A stretch of DNA of 64,000 bases from Prado023 sp963706885. Lineage in GTDB: Bacteria > Actinomycetota > Actinomycetes > S36-B12 > CAIYMF01. A program made the position numbers and the translations under genes. Shown here one piece after another: positions 62,159 through 64,000 of this stretch; position 1 is the first letter of the stretch, and each line of letters begins with the position of its first letter. The stretch is from contig CAVPNX010000019.1 in NCBI GenBank assembly GCA_963706885.1, positions 93,891 to 157,890 of the forward strand, given 5' to 3'. The notes beneath the pieces were generated by a model. It saw only the letters and a list, made by a program, of their open reading frames with translations. It did not search any database and was not told the origin of the DNA.

Positions 62159-62645
62159 CTACTGCGTTGCCGACGGACAGTCCGGGTCGGTGGTGTCGCA
62201 GAACTCCACCCAGCGCGTGTACTTGAACGGCCCAGCGGCCTCGTCGTAGGAGTCGAGGTCAACCACCGTCACGCGCTTGGGTGTGGTCTGGCCGCAGTCA
62301 CCGAAGATGGCAGGGGAGGCCAGGGCGACGGAGCCGACCGTCAGGGGCGTGCCGAGCGTGGACGGCTGTCCCTTGCCCGACGGTGGGCACAGGACGGCCT
62401 CGGCGGCGGGCTCGCCGATGGTGGCGGTGACTGGTCCGGCATCCCCGGTGAGGGTCAGGGTGTCACCGGCGATCGTCAGGCTGGTAGCGGGCGCGCTGCC
62501 CCCTGCGGACGAGGCCAGATACGTGTAGGCGCCGTCCGAGACCTCCGCGGGCCCGCCGGATGAGGAGTCGATCAGATCCCCCGCATCCGGCCAGCGCGAA
62601 GACCGACGAGGCCACAAGGACTGTTCCGAACCGGACCGTGCGCAT
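62159..62645 (-). CDS. putative lipoprotein, one frameshift
   Basis: The signal peptide MRTVRFGTVLVASSVFALAG with lipobox Cys (LAGC) reads in one frame. The mature part (DLIDSSSGGPAEVSDGAYTY, LTIAGDTLTLTGDAGPVTAT, VDLDSYDEAAGPFKYTRWVE) reads in another. One extra base in the run of five G (62578-62582) joins them, giving about 161 residues; the span is one base over. Four Cys in the mature part (LCPPSG, GDCGQ, EFCDTTDPDC) suggest disulfides. AAGGGGGAG precedes ATG 62645. Family not recognised. Confidence 0.65.
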
Positions 62646-62656
62646 GCTCCCCCTTG

Positions 62657-63484
62657 TCATTGCGTCGAGGTCGGCATGGGGCCGGCCATCGTGCGGGTGT
62701 GCCACAGGGCTGCCACCAGCCCGACGACCAGGATGGTCGCCGCGGCCAGCCAGCCGAACTCGCCCATCAACTGGTCACTCCCGGCGAACGCCGGGACCTT
62801 CTCGGCGCCCTCGGTGACCGCGAAGCTGGTGGCGACCAACCCGTTCCACGCCCCGTGGGTGACGACACTGGGCCACAGCGACCTCGACCGGTCGGTGATG
62901 ACGCCCAGGAAGAGCGTGATGCCCACGATGGCGACCGTGAAGGCCGGCAGGTGTGCCAGGTCCCCGTACCAGCCGAAGATGATCAGCGGCACGTGGTAGA
63001 CCCACCAGATCACCCCGACGATGAGGCTGCTGATCCAGAAGCCTGACCGTCCGCGGAGCAGGGGCCACAGGAAGCCGCGCCAGCCGATCTCCTCGCCGAT
63101 CGCCGACAGCGAGGCGCTGAAGATCGCCACGGGTGCCAAGGTCAGCGCGCGGCGCAGGAGGCTGGGGTCCTCGACGTCCCACCCCAGCATCGAACCGACC
63201 AGGTAGACGCCCAGCACGGCGATCGCCGGGATCAGCCCGGCCAGGATCCACCAGTTGGGCCGTCCCCACTGGATCCGCCCCCCGGCGAACGCCCACGCCA
63301 GAACCGCGCCGACGGTCGGCGCGAACATCAGCATCAGGAAGATCGCCTGGTTCGGGTCCTCACCCGAGGGCGGCCAGAAGATGACCAGGGCGGCGACATA
63401 GGTCGCAATCAGTCCGGCGAAGTACCAGACGAGCTGACGGGTCATGCTCCCAGTCCGGCGTGGGGCCTTCGTGGTCGTGGACAT
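62657..63484 (-). CDS. CPBP-family intramembrane protease
   Basis: A 275-residue polytopic protein. Family motifs are SAIGEEIGWRGFLWPLLRG, WWVYHVPLIIFGWYG and VTHGAWNGLVATSFA, i.e. the EExxWR, H and HxxxN sets of the CPBP group. About eight helices. The start ATG 63484 is tentative; ATG 63445 (MTRQLVWYF) begins nearer to the first helix. It lies 11 bases upstream of the lipoprotein gene, probably one transcript. Unlike the CPBP protein at 55.8 kb, it has the WRGFLWP form of the first motif. Confidence 0.87.
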   Translation of the reverse strand: MSTTTKAPRRTGSMTRQLVWYFAGLIATYVAALVIFWPPSGEDPNQAIFLMLMFAPTVGAVLAWAFAGGRIQWGRPNWWILAGLIPAIAVLGVYLVGSMLGWDVEDPSLLRRALTLAPVAIFSASLSAIGEEIGWRGFLWPLLRGRSGFWISSLIVGVIWWVYHVPLIIFGWYGDLAHLPAFTVAIVGITLFLGVITDRSRSLWPSVVTHGAWNGLVATSFAVTEGAEKVPAFAGSDQLMGEFGWLAAATILVVGLVAALWHTRTMAGPMPTSTQ

Positions 63485-63511
63485 CGCGCTTCCCGGCCGT
63501 GTGTTCGAGGA

Positions 63512-63952
63512 CTACGCCTGGGCCGGTCCGTCGAGGGCTCCCCGGATCCGGTCGATGGCCTCGGACTCCTTCTCCGAGGTCCCGTCGACCGCCTCGGCCA
63601 TCGCCTTCGCGAGGCCGAGGATCATCGTCTTGAACGCATCGAGGTGCTCGGGCGCCTTCGCCTCGATCAACGCGACGGCCTCGCGGATCCGGTCGAGAGC
63701 CAACTCGCTGGCCTGATCGGCGCGATTGTTGGTGTTCGGGTCCTTCTTGCGCGCCTGGTCCTTGGCAAGCGCCTTGACGAGCTCGTCGTCGCTGCCCTGG
63801 AGCATCGTCAGGAACTGCGACCCACCGGCGGCCTCCTTGAAGCCCTTCCACAGGCCCGGCCAGTCCGAGGCGCTGACGTGCCCACCGGCGTTGAGCACGG
63901 CCCACTGCAGCGTCTTCCACTCGTCCTCGGTGAACGAATCCTTGATCGCCAT
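63512..63952 (-). CDS. hypothetical helical protein (146 aa)
   Basis: MAIKDSFTEDEWKTLQWAVL, GGHVSASDWPGLWKGFKEAA, LAKDQARKKDPNTNNRADQA, TMILGLAKAMAEAVDGTSEK. A soluble, mostly helical protein that begins with a short FTEDEWKTL segment seen in several actinobacterial hypotheticals. No catalytic motif. ATG 63952 has GAAGGAG at good spacing. It is followed by the CPBP gene after 27 bases. I do not recognise a named family. Confidence 0.7.
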   Translation of the reverse strand: MAIKDSFTEDEWKTLQWAVLNAGGHVSASDWPGLWKGFKEAAGGSQFLTMLQGSDDELVKALAKDQARKKDPNTNNRADQASELALDRIREAVALIEAKAPEHLDAFKTMILGLAKAMAEAVDGTSEKESEAIDRIRGALDGPAQA

Positions 63953-64000
63953 GATGACTCCTTCTCGGCATCGAACTAGTGCGCGGCGAATCATGCCACA

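Overview
This is a high-GC actinobacterial chromosome segment, almost certainly class Actinomycetes. It carries mycothiol genes (mshA, mshD), GlnR, CarD, SenX3/RegX3/PhoU, a class E sortase, an HbhA-like protein next to its XRE regulator, DUF2516, DUF4395, DUF4032 and many genes that appear to be leaderless (a TAnnnT -10 box ending 6-7 nt before the start codon). From memory, much of the gene order is that of the conserved actinobacterial core (ppk - mshD - glnR; fur - ygfZ - dtd; XRE - hbhA; mshA - ybjN - gpmA - phoU/senX3 - regX3 - lpqE/carD - ispD - ispF - cysS - rlmB). The family cannot be fixed from the sequence alone.

Layout. 0-3.3 kb: polyphosphate kinase (3' end outside the window), mycothiol synthase with a His-rich insert, and GlnR. 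3.4-8.4 kb: accessory stretch with a thioredoxin-like protein, a frameshifted ankyrin-repeat lipoprotein, a rifampin ADP-ribosyltransferase (arr), and about 2.3 kb of decayed tandem copies of a protein family with a HELAH metalloprotease-type motif. 8.5-13.9 kb: complete histidine utilisation set hutH-U-I-G. 14-18.9 kb: NYN/OST-HTH protein, a Cys-containing leader peptide before DUF4395, DsrE, a small membrane protein, nitrobindin, Fur, YgfZ, Dtd. 19-23.7 kb: DUF4388, BKACE enzyme, asparaginase II, HbhA-like protein, XRE regulator, DUF2516. 23.8-35.1 kb: core block from a quinone oxidoreductase through mshA, phoU/senX3-regX3, carD, ispD-ispF and cysS-rlmB. 35.1-42 kb: a minisatellite-bearing spacer, esterase, DUF4032, an MsiK-like ATPase, hydrolase, DUF3052-like protein and a membrane protein. 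40.9-49.2 kb: maltooligosaccharide import and degradation cluster (two binding proteins, MalF, MalG, GH13 enzyme, MalK), all on the minus strand. 49.4 kb: tRNA-Thr. 49.7-55.7 kb: DUF2254, serine hydrolase, class E sortase, and a large repeat-stalk protein ending in an LAxTG sorting signal. 55.8-64 kb: CPBP proteases, a three-gene operon (S58 peptidase, MurT-like, GatD-like without the catalytic Cys), small membrane protein, hydrolase, double-MarR regulator, lipoprotein, and an unknown protein.

A cross-cutting observation is that several otherwise well-preserved genes (hutU, ispF, the GH13 enzyme, the S58 peptidase, a lipoprotein, the sortase, its putative substrate, the ankyrin protein) are broken by single-base indels. 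Most are +1, and many lie in G or C runs. Because ispF and hutU sit in intact operons, consensus errors are the simplest explanation for these. The 6.2-8.4 kb cluster looks decayed beyond that.

The most promising loci for new biology are the sortase E locus, whose putative LAxTG substrate seems to carry a cytoplasmic domain at its other end, and the S58-MurT-GatD-like operon.
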